NCBI RefSeq assembly: GCF_037042905.1
Contig: NC_087249.1
Location: 51,924,901 to 51,988,900 of the forward strand
DNA: 64,000 bases
Source: Lytechinus pictus
Taxonomy: Eukaryota; Echinodermata; Echinoidea; Temnopleuroida; Toxopneustidae
Direction: 5' to 3'
Below the pieces are notes generated by a model. That model had not been told where the DNA came from and did no database searches. It saw only the letters and a list, made by a program, of their open reading frames with translations. This document shows positions 9,801 through 20,070 of the stretch, in pieces. Within the stretch, counting starts at the first letter, position 1. Each line of letters begins with the position of its first letter. The position numbers were made by a program, and so were the translations under genes.

Positions 9801-11754
9801 AATCAACATGGGGCAAGTTGAGCCATGGTAATTCTTATGGTGATGTATAATACAAAATAAAAAAAAACGTAAAAAGCCATTGATATGCAGGCAGAAAGGA
9901 GTAAATTCACATGACAGTTCTCTTACTTTTAGAAGATGTTAGTATTTATAGATAATTAACAAGTGAAAAGGCTTTAAATGAAAAATTGACATCCTGGTTC
10001 TTCCCGCATACATTTTGTACATAGTTTTTGTGGCTCAACTTACCCCACAAGGTGGCACAACTTACCCCACAGATGGGGCAAGTTGAGCCATTTGACATCG
10101 TTTTTTTCAAAGGTCACGACGACTTTCAGTGTGGGGGTAGAAAGTTATATATAAGTGAACAATATTTCCCAAGAATCAAATTTAAAGGCAAGGTACTTAT
10201 TTCTACAATATTACTAGTCACATCAATTCTAACATGCAAAATGCAAAAAGTGTCACAACTTACCCCGCCTTCCCCTATACTTAAAGGAGAATGAAACTCT
10301 TGGAGCAAGTTAGCTTTTGTTAAAGCAGAAAAATCAAAGAATAAGATCAACAAAAGTTTGAGTAAAATAGGACTAGCAATAGAAGAGTTATGAGCATTTG
10401 AATGTCGAGATCACTAATGCTATGGAGATCCTCCCATTGGCAATGCGACCAAGATCTATGATGTCACAGATGAACAACTCTTCCCTTTTGGACACTGAAA
10501 ATATACCCCAAAACATCTATTTTTGCTCATTCTAATCATAATAGCTCCATGTTCTAATCATATGACAAACGATTCATCAATGATATAATGTTGTGAAACC
10601 TCTGTACTTGTCCTCTCATAAAGAGAACACCTCACCTTGTGATAGACTCTATAAAAGTGAGAATATCAGTGAAATATTACTAAAGTAATGAGGGAGTTGT
10701 ACGTGTGTGACATCACAGATCTTGGTCGCATTGCCAATGGGAGGAACTACATGGCATTAGTGATCTCAATATTCAAATGCTCATAACTTTCTTATTATTC
10801 ATTCAATCTTCCTCAAACTTTCAACAATATGTTTCTTTGATTTTTCTCTTTGATATGGATTCAGCTGGTTTCAAGGGTTTCATTCTCCTTTAAGGTTGTT
10901 AGCCTATAGCCCCACTTTTTCAGAAGTTCACTGAAACATAAGCATGTGTTAGGTTTTATTTAAGGTAAATATTGTTTCTGGCTTAATAATAAACTGAGAT
11001 ATTATCTTATAAAGTAAATAAAGAATTGCACCCTTGTTTGTTTCTCATAAACAGCAAATGTAATGGGAAACTATAAAAGAATAACCCGCTGGGCCGCTCC
11101 ACAACGATTTGAATAAAAATAGAAAATCAAATTGGCCTCATACTGACAACTCCATGAAAATCAAATGTAAAAAGGAGTGATATGTCATTTTAGAGCTTTG
11201 CTTTCTTGCTTTCAAAAATCGTGATTTGCTCATTATACTGATTTTATTATTTTGCTAATAAGAGTGACGATGTTATCACTACTCAGTTGCTTTTGTACAT
11301 TCATTTTTATGTTATTTCCTTATAATATAGCCAACTGAACATAATTACCATAATTCATCCTTTTTCTTTCCTCTTCTTTATGTTGTTTCTTCTTCCCTTT
11401 CCCCATGGACATGGAAACATTTTTTTTTTTTGGGGGGGGGGGAGGGGGGGCAAATGCCCTAAACCCCCATCTATACACCGTTTACTACATCTACACAATA
11501 AAATAATTATCCTTTCATATATTGTTTATATATGTATGTATGAATATATTATATATATATATATATATATAATTATATGTCTTACCACCACCGTTCTTGA
11601 AGCACAGATAAGGGAATCTCCAAACGTTTCCAAACCCAACAGCATAACCAACGGCTGAGAGGAAGAAGTCCATTTTATGGCTCCAATTTTCCCTCAGGTT
11701 TTCATTCTCCTTTTCCGCTTCCACATCACCCTTCTCCCCATTCTCCTGCTCAAC
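715..11754 (-). CDS. SLC6-family Na+/Cl- dependent transporter, partial gene (8 exons)
   Basis: Eight minus-strand exons (11586-11754, 7567-7698, 6761-6977, 4837-4969, 2816-2950, 1924-2027, 1332-1456, 715-827) have consensus GT/AG sites and matching phases. Together they give 376 codons. The product is a plasma-membrane neurotransmitter or amino-acid symporter of the LeuT fold. Visible landmarks are the TM1 signature [20 protein letters not shown], the TM2 GQF motif, a C-x8-C pair in the large extracellular loop ([10 protein letters not shown]) followed by glycosylation sequons NNT and NLT, TM6 with the conserved Q and S of QIFYS (a chloride-site pair in the family), SSYNKFKNN after TM6, and the TM7 motif NCGTS. 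The TM1 position that is Asp in monoamine transporters is Gly (GYAVGFGN), so an amino-acid-type substrate (glycine, GABA, taurine or proline class) is inferred; I cannot name the subtype. The initiator exon is not identified. The rest of TM8 to the C-terminus is off the left edge. Confidence 0.93.
1332..1456 (-). CDS. SLC6 exon: TM7
   Basis: 125 nt between acceptor cttgaag|GG and donor GACG|gtaaga. It encodes [19 protein letters not shown] and [12 protein letters not shown], then an acidic loop. The Asn of NCGTS is the family's sodium-site-1 residue. Phases match the exons on both sides. Confidence 0.93.
1924..2027 (-). CDS. SLC6 exon: TM6
   Basis: 104 nt between acceptor tatatag|CC and donor TACAG|gttggt. 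It encodes [20 protein letters not shown] and [12 protein letters not shown], the unwound TM6 that lines the substrate site. It ends in phase 2 and is completed by the next exon's first G to give Arg. Confidence 0.93.
2816..2950 (-). CDS. SLC6 exon: TM5
   Basis: 135 nt, exactly 45 codons, between acceptor acgtcag|GT and donor GTAGAG|gtttgt. It encodes [20 protein letters not shown], then [16 protein letters not shown]. This is typical SLC6 TM5 and its following loop. Confidence 0.93.
3395..3541. mobile_element. Short inverted-repeat element, GGGGCCCCGTTTCATAAAG family
   Basis: The left end GGGGCCCCGTTTCATAAAG is mirrored by 'ctctttaagaaacgccccgg' at the right. A related element with the same type of ends lies at 61252-61397. 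No coding content. Confidence 0.5.
3554..4407. mobile_element. hAT-like element with internal tandem repeats and 8-bp target duplication
   Basis: An exact direct repeat ATAGTCAA flanks the element at 3546-3553 and 4408-4415. The ends are TAGGGGCGTCGATCC and, inward from the right, CAGAGGCGTCGATCC. Inside is an array of about 105-120 bp units. The core GCGAGCGCGAAGC followed by 'gcgagctgaaa' occurs near 3706, 3827 (diverged), 3938 and 4151, with a decayed unit near 4050. Poly-G and poly-C runs sit next to the ends. No ORF of substance. It lies in an SLC6 intron. Confidence 0.8.
4837..4969 (-). CDS. SLC6 exon: TM4
   Basis: 133 nt between acceptor gaatcag|AC and donor AAAG|gtgagt. It encodes [20 protein letters not shown], then [20 protein letters not shown]. 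It starts with one base completing a Gln codon from the previous exon and ends in phase 0. Confidence 0.93.
5172..5343. mobile_element. Short CAGGGGCCGC inverted-repeat element
   Basis: The ends are CAGGGGCCGC and its mirror GCGGCCCCTG, with long poly-G and poly-C runs inside. CAGGGG ends resemble hAT. The flanks (ATTGGATA and GGATTATT) do not form a clear target duplication. Confidence 0.5.
5936..6686. mobile_element. Inverted-repeat element CCGTAACACAAAG, host of a nested element
   Basis: The left end CCGTAACACAAAGGTTAGCG and the right end, read inward, CCGTAACACAAAGTTTAGTG both continue into 'attaatcgc'. A second inverted-repeat element (6041-6657) sits inside and splits it. No ORF. Confidence 0.65.
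6041..6657. mobile_element. TTAAAGGGATGGTCC inverted-repeat element, nested
   Basis: Both ends read TTAAAGGGATGGTCC inward (TTAA at 6041-6044 and 6654-6657). The inverted repeat extends about 190 bp, including 'atatttatatctca' and 'gaatattcat'. TTAA at the boundary suggests a piggyBac-type TTAA target duplication, but this is inference. No coding capacity. Confidence 0.7.
6761..6977 (-). CDS. SLC6 exon: TM3 and large extracellular loop
   Basis: 217 nt between acceptor atcatag|GA and donor TGGCA|gtgagt. It encodes [20 protein letters not shown], then WALYFL, a [10 protein letters not shown] disulphide-type pair, sequons NNT and NLT, and SEEYWQ. The codons at both junctions are completed by the neighbouring exons (Gly upstream, Gln downstream), which fixes the reading. 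Confidence 0.93.
7007..7200. mobile_element. Possible CACAGTAAAAA-type inverted-repeat element
   Basis: It begins TACACAGTAAAAAAACGCTG and ends 'cagtgtg', with mirrored 'gcttaaaaaa' and 'tttttaacatcgc' words inside. It resembles the element at 11802-12024. Its left end is about 30 bp from an SLC6 splice acceptor. The inverted repeats are decayed. Confidence 0.4.
7567..7698 (-). CDS. SLC6 exon: TM2
   Basis: 132 nt between acceptor aatacag|GT and donor AGAG|gtgaga. It encodes [20 protein letters not shown], then [23 protein letters not shown]. It is in phase with both neighbouring exons and matches SLC6 TM2. Confidence 0.93.
7917..8452. mobile_element. CCCGGG-ended element, family A, copy 1
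   Basis: A 536-bp element flanked by an exact 8-bp repeat AGTTTTAA (7909-7916 and 8453-8460). The left end is CCCGGG plus a G run, then CACTTACATTGACGAGTGG. The right end mirrors it (CAATGGAAGTGCCCC to CCCGGG). The inside carries the family words GTTACGTACGTAAC and repeated ACTTGTTAAGG. It has no ORF and lies in an SLC6 intron. Confidence 0.85.
8543..8930. repeat. (GAT)n-type microsatellite
   Basis: About 390 bp of interrupted GAT/GAC/GAA triplets. It produces long open frames of poly-Asp or poly-Met on one strand and poly-His or poly-Ile on the other. These are artefacts of the repeat, not genes. Confidence 0.9.
9414..10275. mobile_element. Element with GGGGAAGGCGGGGTAAGTTG ends and repeated GGGCAAGTTGAGCC motifs
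   Basis: The ends GGGGAAGGCGGGGTAAGTTG and 'caacttaccccgccttcccc' form an inverted repeat with TA on both outer sides (9412-9413 and 10276-10277). A 15-16 bp motif GGGGCAAGTTGAGCC recurs near the left end, near 9811 and near 10076, and as its reverse complement near 10032 and 10052. No transposase frame is visible. Confidence 0.7.
10281..10893. mobile_element. TTAAAGGAGAATGAAAC inverted-repeat element
   Basis: TTAA at both boundaries (10281-10284 and 10890-10893). The inverted repeats are about 250 bp, including AGGAGAATGAAAC, 'gagcatttgaatgt' and 'cccattggcaatgcgacc'. It begins a few bases after the preceding element ends. Partial relatives lie at 34411-34640 and 60855-61245. Non-coding. 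Confidence 0.75.
11586..11754 (-). CDS. SLC6 exon: N-terminal tail and TM1
   Basis: 169 nt between acceptor gtctgcag|GTT and donor GGTG|gtaaga. It encodes an acidic cytoplasmic stretch ([20 protein letters not shown]), then [20 protein letters not shown] and [15 protein letters not shown]. The frame is open to the acceptor and contains no ATG before TM1 other than the internal HKM Met. The start codon must therefore be in an upstream exon that I could not identify. Confidence 0.92.
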
Positions 11755-11801
11755 CTGCAGACATAAAGCTCATTATTCGTCATTTTTTGTAATAGTTAGT
11801 A

Positions 11802-12024
11802 CACTGTAAAAACTGTGGTGTTAAAAAACTGACACCAGTTTGACCACACCCCGCTGAGGTGTTATATTTACACCCTATAACATAACACCAAAGAGTTTAA
11901 ATGTAACAACCAAAGGTGTAATAACACCTATAGGTGTTAAACTAACACTGTCAATTTAACACCGGTGTAAAATAACTGGTGTGGTCCTCTATGTACACCG
12001 GTTAACACCACAGTTTTTGCTGTG
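11802..12024. mobile_element. CACTGTAAAAACTGTGGTG inverted-repeat element
   Basis: CACTGTAAAAACTGTGGTG is mirrored by CCACAGTTTTTGCTGTG, with TA just outside both ends. The interior is built of repeated 'ggtgttaaa' and 'taacacc' words. Probable Tc1/mariner-like non-autonomous element. Just upstream of the SLC6 TM1 exon. Confidence 0.65.
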
Positions 12025-13882
12025 TATTAATCATACAATTCACGGTACATTGCAAAATGTGTCAATATAAGGATTCATAATTAAAGGCAGGTAATCATTC
12101 ATTATACAGAAAATTGTATACAAATCGTGTGTATTTCACATTGCTTAATGAAATAACACTGAATAGATTCACTTAAAAATGAATCAATTTTAAAATACTG
12201 TTTTTGTTAAGTAATAATACTAGCAGTTCAAACTGTACAGTTATAGAAAGTTACAATGGAAAATGTAACAATTTAAAATCAGCTGACAAACTCATACAGG
12301 TGGATAATTATCCATAATAAAGAAAAATTGCACAATAGCCATTAATATCAAATTAGAAGTTTCAAAAGGTATATTTTTATATACAGAAAATTCATATCCA
12401 ATTGCTCAATGATTAATAACACTGAATGAATGATGTTTGAGATAATTGCTTCCAGCATATCGATCTTGCCTTCTCAAATGAATGCATATACTGCATAAAG
12501 ATAGTATTGCTTGCAGTTCCTAAATCCAAGAAATCATGGGGATCGATTTATGCACATGCTGGACCATCTTTGTGGAATCAGTTGCCGTATTCCATTCGTA
12601 GTATTTCAAATATTGATAACTTGAAAATTGCTCTAAAAACCCCCTTTTTTAAATTGCCTTCCAGTAGTTTCCTTTCATTGTCATGACTGTTTCTTTTATC
12701 CTTGTCCCTTCCTGCTCCATGTAATTTTTTTAAATTTCCATTTCGCAACGCCTTGAGCACATAATCAATGTGGATTTTGCGCTTTAGAAATACTTTATAA
12801 AATTATTTATATTATTATTATTATTGAAAATGTTATTTTTTCACGTTTGAAAATGTCATGAAATTCCTTATGCCTGTATAATGGTCATAGGCTGCGACTC
12901 CTGTGTTTAATGAATATCGGATACACTGGCGGATCCACGGGGGTAGGGGGGGGGGGGTGAACGGCCGACTCACCCCCCTTAATAAACAAAAATTTGTAAT
13001 GTAAAAGTGCCGTTAAAACACAACTGTCAATTATTTATCGGGAAAATGTGCCGCCCCTTTTGGGTTAATTTTCTTTTTTTCTGAATAAACTTAAAACGGG
13101 GATGGGGTATCAGACTTGTGGGGGGCATATGATAATAGATGGCATGGACAAGAGAGGGATGGCATTTTCAGTAATATATGCGGATCTTGCGAATGAATAC
13201 TCAATGACACATCTTTCATTAACAACTAATATAAAAACATAATTTGTTATGTTAGATATTGAACGAAAAAGTGAAAATCAATATAATTCATTTCAATTCT
13301 TATTCATACTTGTTTTCTTTTAATTCAAGTTGTTGAAGTTTCTATATCAACTCGTAAAAAAATCACCATTATTCTATAGAATGTAAATAAGTATGATACA
13401 TTTTGCAAATCGTACCACATGGGTATACATCCTGGCCAATGTAGTATCACTAAAAACTAGAAAACTTACTGAAAATCTGTCATGTACTTACTATTTTATG
13501 TTTATCTTCCATGGTTCTGAAAATAGGTATAGGCCTATACTGGAAGCTTGCTACAAGAACACTAAACGCATCACAATTTAAAGAGTAAAATGCCGAATAC
13601 TCCCCTTGATATACGTAGTAATTATGATTTTAGAAATACTTTTTATGACACATATAATTCTCGTATACTTCAGTTTAATATCAATAAACCAAATCGTGAC
13701 CGTCATATATACATAATTTTATACCCTTTTCACAAAGTTAATTCTATTCATTGACACTCGAGAAAGAAAGTGTGATAGCACAGCCATTTGGAGGTCAGGA
13801 AATATAACAAAATATATAGGAAGATAGATCACAAATACGGGTGAAAAGGAGAAAGATTTCAAATGTGTGAGAGAGAGAGGGA
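12025..13882. other. No gene recognised
   Basis: AT-rich sequence, probably intron or 5' flank of the SLC6 gene. A partial hAT-like end (CACTGGCGGATCCACGGGGG, near 12931) and a G run are the only structures I can name. Short open frames here lack coding features. Confidence 0.5.
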
Positions 13883-14553
13883 CCCGGGGGGCCACTTACA
13901 TTGACGAGTCGATACCATGCACGACCACGGGGTTTTGAAAAGCACCCTAAAAACGTATTTTCCATATTCTGAAAATGCACCCCTTAACAAGTATTGGCGT
14001 GTGAAACCCTACCCTTAACAAGTATTAGAAACAAATACTATTGGCAATTATTCCCAGAATTGAGCCCCTAAACAAGTACAGCGATGTATTTTCCATATTC
14101 TGAAAATGCATTCAAGTATTGGAAACAAAACGATACTCTTGGCAAGTATTCCCTGAAATGAACCCCTAAACAAGTACAGCGATATTTTATTGTTATGTCA
14201 CGGGTCCGTCGGTCGTCGGTTTTACCTTTATACACACCATTATTTTGGTTTAGTCGGCCCCACCTTCCACACCTCGCGCAAATCGGACTCTAAACACGTA
14301 GTGTTGGGGCAAAAAGGACATCCTTTATCAAACATTTTTATTTTGTTTTATCATCCCCGCATATTTGACCCTAAACACGTATATATTTCCGCACGAAATA
14401 GATTGCCTTTTATCAATATTTTTGTGTTTTTGACACCCTTATCACGTTACGTACGTAACGTGCCCTATCTTGAAAAAGACATCCTTTTTACGTGTTTTTT
14501 TGGTCGCGCATGGTATCCACTCGTCAATGTAAGTGGCCCCCCCCCCCCCCGGG
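13883..14553. mobile_element. CCCGGG-ended element, family A, copy 2 (inverted orientation)
   Basis: A 671-bp element with exact 8-bp flanking repeat GAGAGGGA (13875-13882 and 14554-14561). The ends are CCCGGGGGGCCACTTACATT and the mirror 'aatgtaagtggcccc' to CCCGGG. Its interior runs opposite to copies 1 and 4. It contains an extra internal duplication of the segment with 'ttccatattctgaaaatgca' (near 13962 and 14091). No ORF. Confidence 0.85.
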
Positions 14554-14561
14554 GAGAGGGA

Positions 14562-16185
14562 ATATACGAAGAGAACGGAGAAAGATAGAGGGAGGGAGAG
14601 AGAGAGAGAGAGTGAGGGAGAGAGAGAGAGAAAGAAAGCAAAGTGGGAGGGGAGGGTGCAGAGCACGGAAGAAATGGAGATAGATAGATAGGTAGATAGG
14701 CGATAGGGGAGGGCGGTAAAGATGAGAACTATTATTGACCAGAAGGAAAAGCAACAAAATTTCTCCACAAACACTATAACACACTATAGTATGAACTTTA
14801 AACTCCATAAAGGATGGTAGCACTATGCATGGTCTTAAAATCGTTTCATTGCTCTGTCAGATATTGTTTGATTGTATATATTACTAATTTACTGTTAAAG
14901 TTTATCAGTCCCCATAACACAATATTTGTTCCCTATTTGGCAACTATTACTTGATTCCGGTGAGGGATATCGGGAATGATAAAGGCACAATTTCAATAAG
15001 CCCCGTCATTTATGCATGTGATTTCATTTTCCTGCTCGTCGTCATAAACCTTGATCCTGATTAATACATTGGAAATTAGTGTGAGAATAGCCCGGAATAA
15101 AATAACCCACAAATAATGAGTTAATGTATTTGGTGTACATTATTTTGTGTCATGAGTTTCCATACATGTATCCATGTACATTGCATTTGACATTCCTGTT
15201 CACAGTGCGTCTCAAAATTAAGGCAACTTATATTCCCAGTCATCTGATTCCTATAGCATAATAATAAAAAATGTTTCCCCCCATCATTTACATTCAAGTT
15301 CGGTTACTTTTTATTTATTGTCAGCTGACTTGATCATACCAATCACACCAGCATCTTTATAATCGAGTAATAACTTGTGTGTATTACGGAGATCGAAATA
15401 CCACACCACCCCTCGCTCCTCCCACACACACAAAGAATTAAAAAATCAAACAAGCATATTTATGGTTTTAAAAAATGAAAATCGGATGTCAAATAAGATC
15501 TTAATGAAAGTTTAATATTTCACTTAATTAACTTCACAAAAAGTACGTCCTGGTCATGTCGGAGGCCTATGATGGGGCAACCGATGACGTCCGCCACTTA
15601 CTTCGTATTTTATCATGCGAAATGGGTTTTCCCCTATTGATATAAAACAAAAGTTGATTCCTAACTGGACATGTGGTATTGCAGTTGTTTCAATTAAAAT
15701 GATCCTAGCTCATGCAGTCAAAATCTCAGTGCAAAGCATTGGAATATTTTATTGAGTCATTAAACTTGGCAAAATATTCAACGTGACATCATCGTCTCTC
15801 TCATTTGCACCTAACAGTTTTAACAAAGTGAAAACCTATAGGCTAACAATTCTTTCTTTTTCAGCATGGTGGTTGTTTTATTTTTTCTCTTTCAGTGTAC
15901 CTATAAAATTTGTAATTTCTCGGAAGGGGAATGAAGTACTGATTGTCTGTATGTAAAAAAGACCGTGTATACTTCTTGCTTACAAGAAATAGAAAATATT
16001 GATTTCCTTTCCCCCTTTATTGCCCATTTTATTATTATTATTATTTTTTTTTGGGGGGGGGCGGGCGGCGCGGGCCCACGGGCACTCCCTTCTGCACTCC
16101 CAGACTACGTACGCCCCTGGGGAGCAACAAAAATACCCCAAAATTATTTAATGTGGGGGTGATGACCTTTTTCCTTTTTTTGAGG
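14562..16185. other. No gene recognised; purine-rich tract at the left
   Basis: A (GA)n-type tract spans about 14575-14645, followed by short 'gata' repeats near 14680. The rest is AT-rich with nothing nameable, apart from a hAT-like end sequence (GACTACGTACGCCCCTG, 16104-16120) next to a G/C-rich patch. Confidence 0.5.
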
Positions 16186-16193
16186 GGGAGGGG

Positions 16194-16252
16194 CAGTGGC
16201 GTACCTAGGATTTTCCACAGGGGGGCAAAATCGACCGCCAAAAAATTTGACA

Positions 16253-16286
<34 letters not shown>

Positions 16287-16335
16287 AGGTCTTCAATACA
16301 AAAATAAAGGTTTTCGTACCAGAAAAAATTTGACA

Positions 16336-16370
<35 letters not shown>

Positions 16371-16516
16371 TCTTCAAGGTCTTCAGGGGGGGGGGGGGGC
16401 AAAAAAGGTCTTTTATGCTCGTCAGGGGGGGCAGGTATATGTCTTTTGTATGGGTTGTGGCTCGTCAGGGGGGGGCAGAGTGCCCCCCCCTGCCCCCCCC
16501 CGTAGGTACGCTAGTG
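16194..16516. mobile_element. hAT-like element CAGTGGCGTACCTAGG with 8-bp target duplication
   Basis: Exact 8-bp repeat GGGAGGGG at 16186-16193 and 16517-16524. The left end is CAGTGGCGTACCTAGG; the right end, inward, is CACTAGCGTACCTACGG. Two tandem copies of an A-rich module (TTTGACAAGC, a long A run, then GGTCTTCAA) sit inside, related to the T-rich module in the element at 281-563. The 176-residue open frame across it is low-complexity and non-genic. Confidence 0.8.
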
Positions 16517-16886
16517 GGGAGGGGGTAAAAGCACCCGTGACCCTGTTGAAAACACCCGCGGCTGCAAAAAACCTCAAATAAGTGAATTATTTGCTCAATG
16601 TCAAAATACGTAGAGGGCGTAATCAACTTTCCTTGGCGAACCTGATTGAATTTGTAAGTAGCAAAAAGTTTTCCAATTAATCTTTTAACATAAAAGGAGA
16701 CTATGAAATATTTGTCAATGAAGTAGTAAATTTCAATCAGTAAAAATAGGTTAGTATATCATCGTACAGTTTCATGAATTAGATAAAGGTCTCGACGGAG
16801 GTCATTCGCGAATTTGTTTCGTTGCTAATTTTAGTCCCGCGTGCCCGTTTTCGCGTCTTCTGTAGACCTGTAGTGTAAGCAAGCAC

Positions 16887-19806
16887 CATAGAGATGTATA
16901 CTAGTAACGCTAGAGGGCGTACTTCGTCAAATCGCTGTGATTACGTGGAGACCGTCCGCCATTGCTCGATAGGTATTCGCAGCCTGCCATGCGCGTACAG
17001 TACCTATGGGGCATGTACACGGATGAGCACAGAACATGACAAATTTATGACATATGAGCACGAAAGCATATGGAAAAGCAAAATTGTAAATATTGCACTG
17101 GATTAAAGTTCAAATACAACAAAAATCTAGCAAAACTGAGGTCAAAAGGCCTATATAGGCCTATCTATATAGCGCATAATATAGGCCGATACAGCTATAA
17201 TACAGGCAAACGATTTAAAGTCCCAATTGTTTTTGCTTAGGTAAAATTTCGATACATTAATATGACTTCTATTTTCTAATGATTTGGAAGAGATGAATAT
17301 CAAAAATAACATTTAGGCCTAGGTCCTGATAAATAAATTTAATGTGTTTTAATATGATTTGATGTACATTAACCTAAGAAAATTCATAGGCCATATCACA
17401 GTGTCTGATGCATCTGAGACGCTGTATCGAAAAAAAAACCACGATTGTATTTTTATAGTTCATAGTTTCCTAATTACTATTATGCTGATTGCTGATAATT
17501 TATTTCTTCACTTTAGATAATTGTTATAATTCATTTTCCATATATATCTACACAATAGGGCCTATAATAACTCGATCCCTTTTCCCCATGTCTTACACGC
17601 GGCTGATGTAAACCAACATCACAAAAACTCGCGAATCATAAAATGACTTTTTATTGATATTTGGAAATGATTTACGCATTGATTCAGTTAAAAATTGATG
17701 ATTTAGATTTCCTTTGCTGGCAACCATCCCATCATATTTATAAATATGTATATAAAAGTATACTTTCTTACTTGCGATCAATGTATAGAAAAGTTTGTTG
17801 ACAGCAAAATTTGCATATCAAATGCGCGCATGCAGTCGTACAATTTTGCAATGTACAGGAGGCCTAATTATGGGGGGTTGGATGTTTATGTACAGTGTTA
17901 TTGCCTTGCAAACATTTTAAAACTTCGGAGAGTAAACAAATCACAATGCGCAAAACAATTTTACTTTGATTTTCTGGAAAGTATAGACTTGATTCTCCCC
18001 GGCTGAAAATATGCTGATCGGCAAACTGGCTGAAATATTTTGTTTATCGCCGTTGTTTCTGATCCTATAATGATTGGACCAATATCATGTGAACAAATCA
18101 AGGATAGAATAATAAGGAGAGGAAGAAGGGGGAGAAGGAGAGAAGAAAAGGGGCGGGATTATGATATATAATTTGTATTATACTATAAAGAATATTATTA
18201 CTACTGCAAGAGTGTATAAAACTAATATCATGAAAGACATCAATGCAAACTTATCATAATTATGAAAACGGTTGCAAAATTGTGAGTACTAAAACCAAAC
18301 ATAATTATGAAACAATAATATTGCAAAAGTGACAATACTTGGAATAAGATATTAAAAATCCTAATTTAATCTCAAATTTGATACCTGCCTTGAAATTGTG
18401 TTAACTAACTGTGTCTGTGTCGCTTGAATAAATGAACTTTATGGCAAATATTTGTAAGCACTGGCACCGGCCTAACATATAAACAGATAAACACGCGTTT
18501 TGAATATCCAGTTTTGTTTTTCATTTTAAAAGTATAACTGAATTTGATTTTCTAGTTTTCTTCCTTTAATGTCATTTGCTGGCCTATGGACCTGAGTTTG
18601 GTTATTCGATCAGTTTTTTTTAAATAAGATTTCCATGGATGAACAAAATTATTATATTATGTTACGGCGTCGCGGAATGATTTTGAAAGTGATGGGGTGT
18701 ATAAAATCACAATCATTTATTATGTGTAATGTTCATTTTCATTTCAGGGAGGGGTCCGGTCGCGCCCCCTGTATTTTATTTTGATCAGTATGTTAAAGCG
18801 AATTTGCTTAGGTGTGTTTGTTATTTTAATTGCACACACGGCCCCTAAAAAGCGAATTAAAACAAATCTAACTTAAAGTGAAGGGAATTAAAACTGTCAT
18901 TTTTGAAAAGTTTGAACAAATTAGGCTATATTCTCGACATTTTAAATCAATATTTTATTTTCGGGCCATATAGGCCTGCAGATTTTGGGGAATTTATTAT
19001 GTTCCTATAAGAACAAAATCAGCACGTTCACCAAATAACACAAATTTCAACATTGATAGTGTAACGGGAGGCTCACCAAGAACAATAATGAGATGCCCTT
19101 TAACAGCGCATGTAGATCAAAACACTAACTTATACAGAATTATTGTACAACTTAATATATAAAAATGATAGGCCTATATTTCATACAAATTAAAGCAAGT
19201 TACATATCATGTAGGCCTATATAGAAATTACAAAATTATATCCAACATAAACATAGAATCAAAGGACGTATATGTGGGAAGGATGGAAGGAGGACGGCGA
19301 TGCAGTTAAAGGTAGGGAAATCCAGAGAAGGGCTAATTCACTGCAGTCTTTTGTATTAATTGTCAATCTTTCTATTAATGTCCGCTGTATGTTTTTATTT
19401 TTATATGATTGTTTATATGATAGTATATCAACATTGTTATCTATTACAGGCCTATAAACGGACAGGTAAATGCAAATTATTTAGAATTTCATCCCGAGAA
19501 ATCAGGTTTTTAAAATGCCAAATTAATAGCATAATCCCCATGTAATCACTCTAATAGTGTATTGAGATGCAATTTGTCATTCATATTTTCGATTTTTATG
19601 AGGTTGTGTTCTTTTCTTCAAGATAAAGGCCGGAGACGGCACCCCTTTTCACAGCGTTACAACGCACGAGCTATGGGTACATCCGGGTACTTTTGCGAAT
19701 CTATACCTATCGAGCAATGGCCGCCACGCTCCACACAATCACAGACGTTAAGTACGCGCGCCTATGGAGACTCCGCACTCTAGCGTAGTTAGTATACATC
19801 TCTATG
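16887..19806. mobile_element. 2.92-kb inverted-repeat element with exact 8-bp target duplication, no transposase
   Basis: GCAAGCAC occurs immediately outside both ends (16879-16886 and 19807-19814). Both termini read CATAGAGATGTATACTA inward. An imperfect inverted repeat continues for roughly 150-200 bp, with shared words CGCTAGAG, CTGTGATT and CCATTGCTCGATAGGTAT. The terminal regions are CpG-rich while the roughly 2.4 kb interior is AT-rich. No interior open frame exceeds about 90 codons and none looks like a transposase, so the element appears non-autonomous. The 8-bp duplication fits hAT-like transposition. That class assignment is inference. Confidence 0.8.
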
Positions 19807-20070
19807 GCAAGCACCCAGTGCCACGGTCGCGTCGGATACCTGGGCCCGGGAGGCCGTTGCCATTTCCAGCGTGTATAATTTCTTACACCCACAAGGGAAT
19901 AGGTAATATCACGTTTCTGTGATACATGTGTTGAAATTGCGCACGAGAAAAATCACTGGATACATCATCACATTTGTTGTGATGCAAATATCTTTATTAT
20001 AGTATACTCTGTTAATTAACACAGCAATTTGTCATTTCATTTTACTTTTTAATTATCAATCATATTGGCG

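Noticed and set aside
16051-16581. 176-codon open frame with poly-Lys
   Set aside because: It crosses homopolymer A and G runs inside a hAT-like element; no gene-like composition.
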